Made by a program: the position numbers and the translations under genes. This document shows positions 16,138-24,249 of a stretch of 64,000 bases of DNA, in pieces. The DNA comes from Actinomadura syzygii. GTDB lineage: Bacteria > Actinomycetota > Actinomycetes > Streptosporangiales > Streptosporangiaceae. Under the pieces are notes generated by a model. It was given only the letters and a program-made list of their open reading frames with translations, had not been told where the DNA came from and searched no databases. The stretch covers positions 186,001 to 250,000 of the forward strand of contig NZ_VSFF01000014.1 of the NCBI RefSeq assembly GCF_008085905.1, in the 5' to 3' direction. Each line of letters begins with the position of its first letter. Within the stretch, counting starts at the first letter, position 1.

Positions 16138-17568
16138 ATGAGGACCGATGACCGGGCCATGGACCGGGGCAGGCGGACGGTGCGCCGGGGCGCCGTCCCG
16201 CTGCTCGCCGCCGCCGTGGCCGTGCCGGCGTTCGCCTTCACCGCCCCGGCGCAGGGCGCCGTGGCGCAGCCGGCCTCCGCGCAGACCATTTCGGAGCGGG
16301 CCGCCGCGCCCGCGGGCCGGACGCATGTCGTGAAGATCGCGCAGCAGCGGGCCGCCGCCGACAACGTGGGGCAGATCGCCAAGGGGCTGATCGACTCGCG
16401 GCTGTACGTGACGAGCGAGGCGGGGAACGTGCTGTCCCCGGCCGACCAGAACCAGATCAAGACGTCCCTCGCCGGCGACTCGGACGCCGACATCCGCGCC
16501 GTCGTCGTCGGGAACAACGTGACGCGCGCCGAGGTCGGGCCGATGCTCCAGGCGGTCGCGAACCGCGTCGGCAAGGGCCAGACGTACATCGCGATCACCG
16601 CCGACGGCAGCCGGATGGGCGGGATCTCCAAGAAGCTCGACAGCAAGGAGATCAACCAGCTCGTCACGCGCACGAACGGCGCGCCGCTGAAGGAGCGGCT
16701 GATCCAGTTCGGCGGGCTGGCGGAGAAGAAGGTCGACGACAGCAGCCGGTCCGGCATGATCGGCGGGTTCGTGACGCTCGGCGTGCTGGTCCTGGTGGTG
16801 GCGGGGGCGCTCGGCGCGTTCCTCGTCGTCCGGAAGCGGCGCCGGGAGCGCGAGGCCCAGCAGATGGCCGACCTCAAGGCGGGCGTGCAGGAGGACGTCA
16901 CCCTCCTCGGCGAGGACATCGCCCGCCTCGACCTCAACGTCATGGACGCCGGGCTCGACCCCGAGATCCGCGCCGACTACGAGCACGCCATGGACTCCTA
17001 CGACAAGGCCAAGCGGGAGACCGACCGCGCCGCCCGCCCCGAGGACATGCAGGACGTCACGTCCGCGCTGGAGGACGGCCGCTACTACATGACCGCGACC
17101 CGCGCCCGGCTCGCCGGGGATCCCGTCCCCGAGCGCCGCGCGCCGTGCTTCTTCAACCCGCAGCACGGGCCGTCGGTGCAGGACGTGACGTGGGCGCCGC
17201 CCGGCGGGGTGCCCCGCTCGGTCCCGGCGTGCGCGGCGGACGCGGACGCCGTCCTGCACGGGTTCGACCCCGACATCCGGATGGTGCCGTCCGGCGGCAT
17301 CCGGCGGCCGTACTGGGACGCGGGCCCCGCCTACGCGCCCTACGCGGGCGGCTACTACTACGGCTACGGCGGGTTCGACCTGCTCGGCGGCCTGCTGATC
17401 GGCACCGCGCTCGGCTCGATGATGGGCGGCGGCTGGGGCGGCGGCTACGGCGACGGATTCGGCGGCGACGGCATGGGCGGCTTCGGCGGCGACGGCGGCG
17501 ACATCGGCGGCGGCTGGGACTTCGGCAGCGGCGACTTCGGCGGCGGCGGCGACTTCGGCGGCTTCTGA
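16138..17568 (+). CDS. Membrane protein with Gly-rich C-terminus (TPM-like architecture)
   Basis: 476 residues from ATG 16138; the ribosome site is weak. Order: a signal peptide (about 17-42), an extracellular domain (about 60-200), a membrane helix (MIGGFVTLGVLVLVVAGALG, about 204-224) with a KRRRRE stop-transfer sequence, a cytosolic helical region (about 230-320), a conserved block starting CFFNPQHGPS (about 338) with a second Cys in RSVPACAAD, a Tyr-rich stretch and a Gly/Asp/Phe-rich tail (GGGGDFGGF). TPM/YgcG-type proteins share the helix and Gly-rich tail, but the catalytic region is not certain. The last 124 bp overlap the convergent SPFH-like frame. Confidence 0.83.
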   Translation: MRTDDRAMDRGRRTVRRGAVPLLAAAVAVPAFAFTAPAQGAVAQPASAQTISERAAAPAGRTHVVKIAQQRAAADNVGQIAKGLIDSRLYVTSEAGNVLSPADQNQIKTSLAGDSDADIRAVVVGNNVTRAEVGPMLQAVANRVGKGQTYIAITADGSRMGGISKKLDSKEINQLVTRTNGAPLKERLIQFGGLAEKKVDDSSRSGMIGGFVTLGVLVLVVAGALGAFLVVRKRRREREAQQMADLKAGVQEDVTLLGEDIARLDLNVMDAGLDPEIRADYEHAMDSYDKAKRETDRAARPEDMQDVTSALEDGRYYMTATRARLAGDPVPERRAPCFFNPQHGPSVQDVTWAPPGGVPRSVPACAADADAVLHGFDPDIRMVPSGGIRRPYWDAGPAYAPYAGGYYYGYGGFDLLGGLLIGTALGSMMGGGWGGGYGDGFGGDGMGGFGGDGGDIGGGWDFGSGDFGGGGDFGGF

Positions 17569-18194
17569 CGCGCCCGGGAGCCCGTCCCGGGCCCAGCGCG
17601 GGAGCCCGTCCCGCAGCGGCAGCGCGGGCGGGCCTCGCGGACCGGGACCGTCGCGTCGGTGACGCTCACGAGGCTCGCCGTCGCTCCCCACGGCCGGACG
17701 GCCTCGTCGACGCGCCGGACCAGCTCGGCGTCGTCCCCATCCGCCAGGAGGGACGCCAGGTCCGCCAGGTCCCGGTCCGCGACCACCGCGCGCAGCGCGC
17801 CCTCCACGGCGCCCTGCGCGCCCGAGGCCCCGCCGCCCCCCAAGACGGCGGCGGCCTCGGCGTACCGGACCGGATCGGACGTCCCCACCAGGGCGAGCGC
17901 TCGCACTCGCACCGGGACGCCGTCCCCGGTCGTGGCCTTGAACCAGAGGTGGTGCGGGCGCGGTCCCATCGGCACGCGGACGCCGCTCTCGGCGAGCGGC
18001 AGCAGGTACCGCAGGCCGGGGCCGCGGACGCCGCGCGTCCGGCCGAACCGGCGGACGACCAGCCGCTCGGACGGCGCCACCCGCCGCAGCCCCGACACCG
18101 CGACGGCGCCCGCCACCAGCCCGGCCAGGACGAGCACCGCCATGGGAAGGCCCGGGAGGCCCTCACGCGCCCCGAGCGCGGTGAGAACGTCCAC
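17445..18194 (-). CDS. SPFH/band-7-like membrane protein
   Basis: Up to 249 residues from GTG 18194, which has AGGAGGTG 5 nt upstream. An N-terminal membrane helix (MAVLVLAGLVAGAVAV, about 18-33) is followed by a band-7 beginning (RVAPSERLVVRRFGRTRGVR, GLRYLLPLAESGVRV) and a helical second half to about residue 200. The remaining about 50 residues are Pro/Lys/Ser-rich and are simply antisense to the neighbour's Gly-rich tail, so the functional protein may really end near 17.58 kb, with the overlap tolerated because the repeat is open in both directions. The role may be membrane microdomain organisation, by family only. Confidence 0.65.
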   Translation of the reverse strand: MDVLTALGAREGLPGLPMAVLVLAGLVAGAVAVSGLRRVAPSERLVVRRFGRTRGVRGPGLRYLLPLAESGVRVPMGPRPHHLWFKATTGDGVPVRVRALALVGTSDPVRYAEAAAVLGGGGASGAQGAVEGALRAVVADRDLADLASLLADGDDAELVRRVDEAVRPWGATASLVSVTDATVPVREARPRCRCGTGSRAGPGTGSRARQKPPKSPPPPKSPLPKSQPPPMSPPSPPKPPMPSPPNPSP

Positions 18195-18350
18195 TGCCCC
18201 ACCTCCTGAACTGCGCCTATCCTCACCGTCGGCGACGGGACGCGGTTCCGCCATCGGGCCGGACCCCCATCCCGCCGGGGCCCCGCCATGCAGTCCCGCG
18301 CCGGGTGTCACGCATGGACAACACCCGCCCACATGCGATGACCTGGGCAC

Positions 18351-18446
18351 ATGAGCAGGCTGGGCGTGAGCGGGCTGGGCGTGAGCGGGCTGGGCGTGAG
18401 CGGGCTGGGCGTGAGCGGGCTGGGCGTGGGCGGGCTGGGCGCATGA
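18351..18446 (+). CDS. Possible leader peptide encoded by a tandem repeat
   Basis: A 31-codon frame begins ATGAGCAGG and reads GLGVS repeats; its TGA overlaps the kinase ATG (18443) as ATGA. The ribosome site is weak. It may be only a by-product of the 15-bp repeat, whose length is a multiple of three, but the exact stop-start overlap would allow translational coupling to the kinase. Confidence 0.25.
   Translation: MSRLGVSGLGVSGLGVSGLGVSGLGVGGLGA
18353..18442 (+). repeat. 15-bp tandem repeat, six units, abutting the kinase start codon
   Basis: Six contiguous 15-bp units with consensus GAGCGGGCTGGGCGT: unit 1 has A for G at position 5; units 2-5 are identical; unit 6 differs at its second and last bases. 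The array starts two bases after an ATG (ATGAGCAGG at 18351) and ends exactly before the kinase ATGAGCAGG at 18443, so its flanks are duplicated. All three forward frames and the reverse frame stay open across it. It is likely to vary in copy number. Confidence 0.92.
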
Positions 18447-19444
18447 GCAGGACACCGGCGTCCGCGCTGTACTGGCGCATCCTCGGCATCAACGGGCTGA
18501 TCTTCACGGCGGGCACGGCCGCGCTGGCGGTGGCGCCCGTCACCGTGTCCTCGCTCGTGCTGCTCCGCGAGCTGCCCGTGCTGGTGATCGGGCTGGTCGT
18601 GATGATGGCGGCGAACGCGGTGCTGCTGCGCGCCAGCCTCGCGCCGCTGGCCGGGCTGACCGCGCTGATGGCGCGGCTCGACTCGCTGCGCTCCGGAGAC
18701 CGGCTGGAGTCCGGGCGCAACGGCGACCTGTTCCACCTGGTCGACCAGTTCAACGCGATGCTCGACCGGCTGGAGGCGGACCGCAGCACGAGCACCGCCG
18801 TCGTCCTGGACGCGCAGGAGGCCGAGCGCCGCCGCATCGCCCAGGAGCTGCACGACGAGATCGGGCAGAGCCTCACGGTCGTGCTGCTGGAGCTGAAGTC
18901 GGTGGTGAACCGCGCGCCGGACGAGGTGGCGGACGAGTTGCGCGACGTCCAGGAGACGGTCCGATCGAGCCTGGACGAGGTGCGCCGGGTGGCGCGGCGG
19001 CTGCGGCCGGGCGTCCTCGACGACCTGGGCCTGACCAGCGCGCTCACCGCCCTCGCCGGGGACTTCTCGGAGCCCGGCGGCGGCCCGCGGGTGACCCGCC
19101 GCATCCAGCAGGGCCTCGCCGGGATCGGCAAGGACGCCGAGCTGGTGATCTACCGCATAGCGCAGGAGGGCCTGACCAACGTGTGGCGGCACTCCGGCGC
19201 CCGCAACGCCGAGCTGTCGCTCACGCAGGACGACGACGGGCAGGTCGTCCTGCGCGTCGCGGACGACGGCGAGGGCCCGCCCACCAGGGTCGGCACCGGG
19301 ATCCACGGGATGCGGGAGCGGGCGATGCTGATCGGCGCGCGGCTCACCATAGGGCCCGCCGACCGCGGCGGCACCGAGGTCAAACTGGTCGTCCCGCCGC
19401 GAGGCGTCCCAGCCCGAAACGTCCCGCCGCGCCGCCCCGCTTAG
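18443..19444 (+). CDS. NarL-type sensor histidine kinase
   Basis: 333 residues from ATG 18443. An in-frame GTG at 18305 would add an AGRER-repeat extension. Two membrane helices lie about 13-30 and 38-58 with almost no extracellular loop, then a HAMP-like linker, the HisKA_3 dimerisation helix with phospho-acceptor His137 (RRRIAQELHDEIGQSL), and an HATPase domain (N box YRIAQEGLTNVWRHSGA, G1 VADDGEG, G2 GTGIHGMRERA). With no periplasmic domain it probably senses a membrane or intracellular signal. The gene is convergent with its likely partner regulator and their stops overlap by 4 bp. Confidence 0.92.
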   Translation: MSRTPASALYWRILGINGLIFTAGTAALAVAPVTVSSLVLLRELPVLVIGLVVMMAANAVLLRASLAPLAGLTALMARLDSLRSGDRLESGRNGDLFHLVDQFNAMLDRLEADRSTSTAVVLDAQEAERRRIAQELHDEIGQSLTVVLLELKSVVNRAPDEVADELRDVQETVRSSLDEVRRVARRLRPGVLDDLGLTSALTALAGDFSEPGGGPRVTRRIQQGLAGIGKDAELVIYRIAQEGLTNVWRHSGARNAELSLTQDDDGQVVLRVADDGEGPPTRVGTGIHGMRERAMLIGARLTIGPADRGGTEVKLVVPPRGVPARNVPPRRPA

Positions 19445-20100
19445 GGCTCGACGAGGCCGACGCGGATGGCGTACTTGGTCAGCTCCAGCCGGTCGCGCAT
19501 GCCGAGCTTGCCGAGGATGTTCGCGCGGTGCCGCTCCACGGTCTTCACGCTGATCGTGAGCGTCTCCGCGATCCGCTTGGACGAGTACCCCTCCGCGATC
19601 AGCTTGATGATCTCCTCCTCGCGCGGGGTGAGGACGCCGCCGGGCGCGTCGCCGTCCCGGTCGCGGGCCAGGTACTCGCGGATCAGCGCGGTGACCGCCG
19701 CCGGGTACAGGAACGGCTCGCCGCGCATCGCGGACCGGACGGCCTCCAGCAGGTCCCGGTCGGCGACGGACTTCAGCACGTACCCGGACGCGCCCGCCTT
19801 CAGCGCCTCGAACAGGTACTGCTCGTTGTCGTACATGGACAGGATCAGCGTCCGGACGTCCGGGAACCGGCGGCCGATCTCCCGCGCGGCCTGCAGCCCG
19901 GTCATCCGCGGCATCGCGATGTCGAGGATCGCGAGGTCGACGCCGCCCGCCGCGAGCGCGTCGAGCGCCTCGGCCCCGTCGGCGGCCTCGGCGACGACGG
20001 TCAGGTCGGGCTCGGCGTCCAGGATCAGGCGCAGCCCCCGCCGCACCAGGGCATGGTCGTCGGCCAGCAGAATCCGGGTCGCGGACTCGCGAGTGTGCAC
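19441..20100 (-). CDS. NarL/FixJ family response regulator
   Basis: 219 residues from GTG 20100, with GGAGGTG upstream. The receiver domain has the acidic pocket (LLADDHALVR), phospho-acceptor Asp60 (LAILDIAMPRM) and conserved Lys (YVLKSVADRD). The LuxR-type DNA-binding domain is LTPREEEIIKLIAEGYSSKR, then SVKTVERHRANILGKL. It is the expected partner of the NarL-type kinase at 18443. Most such pairs form an operon; here they converge and share a 4-bp stop overlap. Confidence 0.94.
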   Translation of the reverse strand: MHTRESATRILLADDHALVRRGLRLILDAEPDLTVVAEAADGAEALDALAAGGVDLAILDIAMPRMTGLQAAREIGRRFPDVRTLILSMYDNEQYLFEALKAGASGYVLKSVADRDLLEAVRSAMRGEPFLYPAAVTALIREYLARDRDGDAPGGVLTPREEEIIKLIAEGYSSKRIAETLTISVKTVERHRANILGKLGMRDRLELTKYAIRVGLVEP

Positions 20101-20469
20101 CCGTCACCTCCGGTCTCGTCCACCATCGTAGGCTCGGGTGTCCGCGGGCGGCCTCCTCCACCTGCGGATACATGGTTCCGCCCCGCCGATATGGGGGCTC
20201 GCCCCGATATCGGCCCGGACCGGCGCCGCGAAGACTGGATGGCGCGGACGCGAAAGGCGTGCGCGGAACGACGCGGAACCGGGTGCGGCAAGGGCGCGGA
20301 AAGCGGAAGCGGAAGGGGCGGACGCATGGGTCGACTCTCTGGCGGCGCACACCGTCCCCCGCCCGCGGCGCGACGGCGGCCGTCCTGCGACGGAACGGCC
20401 CCCGGCGCCAGGAGGAGGGACCTATCAGCTCGAAGGACAAGGCTCTCCGGGAGCCGGAAGGACACTCGC
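20101..20469. other. Divergent intergenic region with hairpin
   Basis: No gene seen in these 369 bases. It contains an inverted repeat CCGATAT (20186-20192) / ATATCGG (20207-20213) enclosing a further GGGG/CCCC pairing, between the response regulator and the CBS gene; it may be an operator or a leader structure. Confidence 0.45.
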
Positions 20470-20928
20470 ATGCAGGCGCGGGACATCGCCGTACAGGTGC
20501 CGACCGTGACGCTCGGCGACTCGATCGCGCACGCGATCCAGGTGATGGCGCTCGGCCGACTGCCCGGCCTGATCGTGGTCGACGACGCGCAGCGGCCCCG
20601 CGTCGTGCTGCCGGGGACGCAGGTGCTGCGCCTCGCGGTGCCGGTCGCCTACCAGGAGGACCCGGCGCTGACCCGCACGGTGGACGAGGCCCACGCGGAC
20701 GTGTTCTGGCACGAGATACGCGACCGGACGGTCGGCGACTGCCTGGCAACGCCCACGGCCCGCCCGGTGGTCGTCAAGGCGTCCGCGACGCTGCTGGAGC
20801 TCGCCACGCTGATGGCACGGCAGCGCAGCCCGCTCGTCGCCGTGGTGGACGACGCCGGGCTCCTCGCGGGCGCGATCACGCTCGACCGGCTGCTGTCGGC
20901 GCTGGCGCTGACCAGGCCCGACGACTGA
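20470..20928 (+). CDS. CBS domain pair protein
   Basis: 152 residues from ATG 20470, with GGAAGGAC upstream. Two CBS motifs are visible: the first about 1-62 (VTLGDSIAHAIQVMALGRLPGLIVVDD), the second about 87-147 (ATLLELATLMARQRSPLVAVVDD, then LLAGAITLDRLL). CBS pairs bind adenine nucleotides and regulate partner proteins. It sits 22 bp before the transporter gene in the same direction, so it probably modulates that transporter. Confidence 0.9.
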   Translation: MQARDIAVQVPTVTLGDSIAHAIQVMALGRLPGLIVVDDAQRPRVVLPGTQVLRLAVPVAYQEDPALTRTVDEAHADVFWHEIRDRTVGDCLATPTARPVVVKASATLLELATLMARQRSPLVAVVDDAGLLAGAITLDRLLSALALTRPDD

Positions 20929-20950
20929 CCCTCCCGGGCGGGGGCGCGCG

Positions 20951-22234
20951 GTGAGCGCCACGGCGGCACTCGCGGTCTTCGTCGTCGCGTTCTTCTTCAT
21001 CGCGACCGAGAAGGTCGACAAGGTCAAGGTCGTCCTGATCGCCGCCGGGGTGCTGACCGTCCTCGGGCTCACCCCCGGCGCGGACGTGTTCTTCTCCGAG
21101 CACGACGGGATCGACTGGAACGTCATCTTCCTGCTGTTCGGCATGATGATCATCGTCGGGGTGATCAAAGGCACCGGGCTGTTCGACTACCTGGCGATCT
21201 GGGCGGCGAAGCGGTCCAAGGGCAGGCCGTACCGGCTGCTGGTGATGCTGATGCTCATCACCGCCGTGGCGTCCCCGTTCCTGGACAACGTCACCACGAT
21301 CATGCTGGTCGCGCCGGTGACGGTCGTGGTCTGCAACCGGCTGCGGGTGCCCGCCGCGCCGTACCTGATCGCGGAGGTGCTGGCGTCCAACATCGGCGGC
21401 GCCGCGACGCTGATCGGGGACCCGCCGAACATCATCATCGGCAGCCGGGCGGGGCTGACGTTCAACGACTTCCTCGTCCACATGACGCCCATCGTGGTGA
21501 TCATCTTCGTGGCGTTCGTGCTGCTGGCGCGGGTGCTGTTCCGCAAGTCGTTCAGGTACGACGAGCGGTACGCGGCCGAGGTCATGTCGCTGGACGAGCG
21601 CAAGGCGATCACCGACCCGGCGCTGCTCGTCCGCTGCCTCGTCGTCCTGGCGCTGGTCGTGCTCGGGTTCATGCTGCACTCGGTGCTGCACTTCGATCCG
21701 TCGATCGTGGCGCTGGTCGGGGCGGGCGTGATGCTGCTCGTCTCGCGGGTGGAGGTCTCCGACGTCCTGGAGGAGGTCGAGTGGTCCGTCCTGGTGTTCT
21801 TCATGGGCCTGTTCGTGATGGTGGCCGCGCTGGGCCACACGGGCGTCATCGAGAAGATCGGCACGTGGGCGGCGGACTCGGTCGGCGACGACCACTTCGC
21901 GGCGGCGACGGCGCTGCTGTTCGGCTCGGCCGTCCTCGGGGCGTTCTTCGACAACATCCCCTACGCGGCGACGATGGCGCCGATCGTGGAGGGAATGGCG
22001 GCGAACGCGCCCGACCCGACGACGGCGGAGGCGCTGTGGTGGTCGTTCGCGCTCGGCGCCGACTTCGGCGGCAACGGGACGGCCGTCGCCGCGAGCGCCA
22101 ACGTGGTCGCGATCGGCATCGCCGCGAAGACGGGGCATCCGATCAGCTTCTGGCAGTTCACCCGGTACGGGATCGTCGTCACGGTGTTCAGCACCGTGAT
22201 GGCCTGGGCCTACGTCGCCCTGCGCTACTTCTAG
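20951..22234 (+). CDS. ArsB/NhaD-type (SLC13 superfamily) membrane transporter
   Basis: 427 residues from GTG 20951 with about 11-12 membrane helices. Diagnostic segments are ASPFLDNVTTIMLVAPV, EVLASNIGGAATLIGDPPN followed by IIIGSRAGLTFNDFL, and in the second half AFFDNIPYAATMAPI with GADFGGNGTAVAASANV. The paired D-N-x-P/T and G-G-x-x-T-x-I-G-D-P-P-N hairpins form the ion and substrate site of this family. The substrate may be an anion (arsenite, tricarboxylate) or Na+/H+ exchange; it cannot be decided. It is probably co-expressed with the CBS protein. Confidence 0.9.
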   Translation: MSATAALAVFVVAFFFIATEKVDKVKVVLIAAGVLTVLGLTPGADVFFSEHDGIDWNVIFLLFGMMIIVGVIKGTGLFDYLAIWAAKRSKGRPYRLLVMLMLITAVASPFLDNVTTIMLVAPVTVVVCNRLRVPAAPYLIAEVLASNIGGAATLIGDPPNIIIGSRAGLTFNDFLVHMTPIVVIIFVAFVLLARVLFRKSFRYDERYAAEVMSLDERKAITDPALLVRCLVVLALVVLGFMLHSVLHFDPSIVALVGAGVMLLVSRVEVSDVLEEVEWSVLVFFMGLFVMVAALGHTGVIEKIGTWAADSVGDDHFAAATALLFGSAVLGAFFDNIPYAATMAPIVEGMAANAPDPTTAEALWWSFALGADFGGNGTAVAASANVVAIGIAAKTGHPISFWQFTRYGIVVTVFSTVMAWAYVALRYF

Positions 22235-22262
22235 CGAAGGCCGGGCACGCCTCTCAGCACTC

Positions 22263-23657
22263 TTAGTAGGCGTGCTCGGCCATCAGCCGCCGGGACGCCT
22301 CGGTGACGCTCCCCGACAGCGACGGGTACACCGCGAACGTGTGCGCCACCTGGTCGACGGTGAGGTGCTGCTGGACGGCCATCGACAGCCCGAGGATCAA
22401 CTCGCTGGCCCGCGGCGCCACGATCACGCCGCCGAGCACGATCCCCGTGGACGGACGGCAGAACACCTTGACGAAGCCGTCCTCGAAGCCCTGCATCTTG
22501 GCGCGGGCGTTGGTGAACAGCGGGAGCATGACCGTCCGGGCGTTGACGTCGCCGGAGTCGACCATGTGCTGCGTCACGCCGACCGACGCCACCTCGGGGT
22601 CGGTGAAGATGTTGGACGCGACCCAGCCGAGCTTGAGCGGCTGTACCGCCTCGCCCAGCGCGTGCCACATCGCGATGCGCCCCTGCATCCCCGCGACGGA
22701 CGCCAGCATCAGCACGCCCGTGCAGTCGCCGGAGGCGTAGATGTGCGGGACGGACGTCCGCGAAACCTTGTCGACCTCGATGAACCCGCGCGAGTCGAGC
22801 CGGACGCCCGCCTCCTCCAGGCCGATCCCCGAGGTGTTCGGGACCATCCCGACCGTCATCAGGCAGTGCGTGCCCTCGATCTTCGTGCCGTCCTCCAGCG
22901 TGACGATCACGCCGTTGCCGGACCGCTCGACCGCCGCGGCCCGCGACCGCGACATGACGTTCATCCCGCGCCGCAGGAACACCTCCTGGAGGACGGCGGC
23001 GGCGTCGGCGTCCTCGGTCGGGAGGATCCGGTCGCGCGAGGACACCAGCGTCACCCGCGACCCGAGCGACAGGTACGCCCCGGCGAACTCGGCGCCGGTC
23101 ACGCCGGAGCCGACGACGATCAGCTCCTCGGGCAGCTCGGGCAGGTCGTAGAGCTGGCGCCAGTTCAGGATGCGCTCGCCGTCCGGCTCCGCGCCGGGCA
23201 GCACGCGCGGCGTCGCGCCGGTCGCGACGAGCACGATGTCGGCGTCGACGCGCCGCCCGCCGACCTCCACGACGTGCGGCTCGACCAGCCGCGCCGCGCC
23301 GCGGACGATCTTCACGTCCTCGTAGGAGAGGCGTTCGGCGACGTCGAACGACTGGGCGCGGGCGAGGTCCTTCACGCGCTTGTTGACCGTCGCCATGTCG
23401 GCTTCGAGGGCGCCGACGATGCCGTCCGGGCCGCCGTTGAACCTCAGTCCGAGGCCCGCGGACTCCGACATGACCGAGATCCGGGTCGAGGTGGCGATGA
23501 GCGTCTTGGAGGGGACGCAGTCGGTGAGCACGCACGCGCCGCCCGGACCGTCCTGTTCCACGACGGTCACGTCGGCGCCGAGCTGCGCCGCGACGAGCGC
23601 GGCCTCGTAGCCGCCCGGGCCTCCTCCGATGATCACGATTCGGGTCACGTCCTCCAT
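22263..23657 (-). CDS. lpdA: NAD(P)H-quinone dehydrogenase, LpdA type
   Basis: 464 residues, flavoprotein disulfide reductase fold: FAD site GGGPGG (11-16), a Cys pair C42-VLTD-C47, NAD site VVGSGVTGAEFAGA, second FAD motif YASGDCTG, and a dimerisation domain. The His-Glu catalytic pair of dihydrolipoamide dehydrogenases is missing: the C-terminal motif is AVYPSLSGSVTEA rather than H-P-T-L-S-E. This fits mycobacterial LpdA (Rv3303c), a quinone reductase rather than a lipoamide dehydrogenase. AGGAAAG precedes the ATG. It is divergent from the cyclotransferase-like gene. Confidence 0.92.
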   Translation of the reverse strand: MEDVTRIVIIGGGPGGYEAALVAAQLGADVTVVEQDGPGGACVLTDCVPSKTLIATSTRISVMSESAGLGLRFNGGPDGIVGALEADMATVNKRVKDLARAQSFDVAERLSYEDVKIVRGAARLVEPHVVEVGGRRVDADIVLVATGATPRVLPGAEPDGERILNWRQLYDLPELPEELIVVGSGVTGAEFAGAYLSLGSRVTLVSSRDRILPTEDADAAAVLQEVFLRRGMNVMSRSRAAAVERSGNGVIVTLEDGTKIEGTHCLMTVGMVPNTSGIGLEEAGVRLDSRGFIEVDKVSRTSVPHIYASGDCTGVLMLASVAGMQGRIAMWHALGEAVQPLKLGWVASNIFTDPEVASVGVTQHMVDSGDVNARTVMLPLFTNARAKMQGFEDGFVKVFCRPSTGIVLGGVIVAPRASELILGLSMAVQQHLTVDQVAHTFAVYPSLSGSVTEASRRLMAEHAY

Positions 23658-23731
23658 TCTTTCCTACAGGGGGCGGTGAAAAGTCCGGCGGCCCCCGCGC
23701 CCCTCCGATCTGGGCAGTAGCCTTGGGCGGC

Positions 23732-24184
23732 GTGGCACTGTACGCGGCGTACGCCTCCAACATGGACCCCGACCAGATGGCGATCCGGGCTCCGCACTCG
23801 CCCATGCGCGGCACCGGCTGGCTGGCCGGGTGGCGGCTGACCTTCGGGGGGCAGGACAAGAGCTGGGACGGCGCGCTCGCGACCGTCGCCGAGGACGACT
23901 CCGAGCAGGTCTTCGTCGTCTACTACGACGTCCCGGCCTGGGACGAGAAGGAGCTCGACGGCTGGGAGGGGGCCGCGCTCGGCGTCTACCACAAGGTCAG
24001 GGTCCGGGTGCAGACGCTGGACGGCGACGTCCTGTGCTGGATGTACGTCCTGGACGACTACGAGGGCGGGCTGCCGTCCGCGCGCTACCTCGGCATCCTC
24101 GCCGACGCCGCCGAGAAGGCGGGCGCCCCCGACGACTACGTGAAGGGCCTGCGCACGCGTCCCTGCAAGTCACTGGGCGACTGA
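23732..24184 (+). CDS. Gamma-glutamylcyclotransferase-like protein
   Basis: 150 residues from GTG 23732. The start VALYAAYASNM matches the family's Y-x-x-Y-G-S-N substrate loop, here with Ala for the usual Gly. GWLAGWRLTF, YYDVPAWDEKELDGWEG (catalytic Glu within DxxEG) and YKKV-like YHKVRVRV follow in the normal order. It probably acts on gamma-glutamyl amino acids or another small amide. It is divergent from lpdA, an arrangement common in actinomycetes. Confidence 0.87.
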   Translation: MALYAAYASNMDPDQMAIRAPHSPMRGTGWLAGWRLTFGGQDKSWDGALATVAEDDSEQVFVVYYDVPAWDEKELDGWEGAALGVYHKVRVRVQTLDGDVLCWMYVLDDYEGGLPSARYLGILADAAEKAGAPDDYVKGLRTRPCKSLGD

Positions 24185-24190
24185 CGAGCG

Positions 24191-24249
24191 CCGGAGCGGA
24201 GCGAGGTGTTCGTCAGTCGCGGCCCGGGGGTCTGGGGGTCGCCCCCCAG
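24191..24249. repeat. Copy of an intergenic composite repeat (inverted copy)
   Basis: A GC block CCGGAGCGGAGCGAGG (24191-24206) is followed by the hairpin CTGGGGG-TCGC-CCCCCAG (24232-24249). The same hairpin with a different loop is at 56527-56544, and the complement of the GC block resembles the 21-bp element at 238 and 56567. Confidence 0.6.

Noticed and set aside
14224..17691. A 1155-codon reverse-strand open frame across accA3 and the Gly-rich protein
   Set aside because: Same reason: it runs opposite two well-supported genes, with Arg/His/Gln-rich composition.
18353..18442. Tandem array considered as a CRISPR
   Set aside because: The units are contiguous 15-mers with no spacers and no Cas genes nearby; it is a simple tandem repeat.
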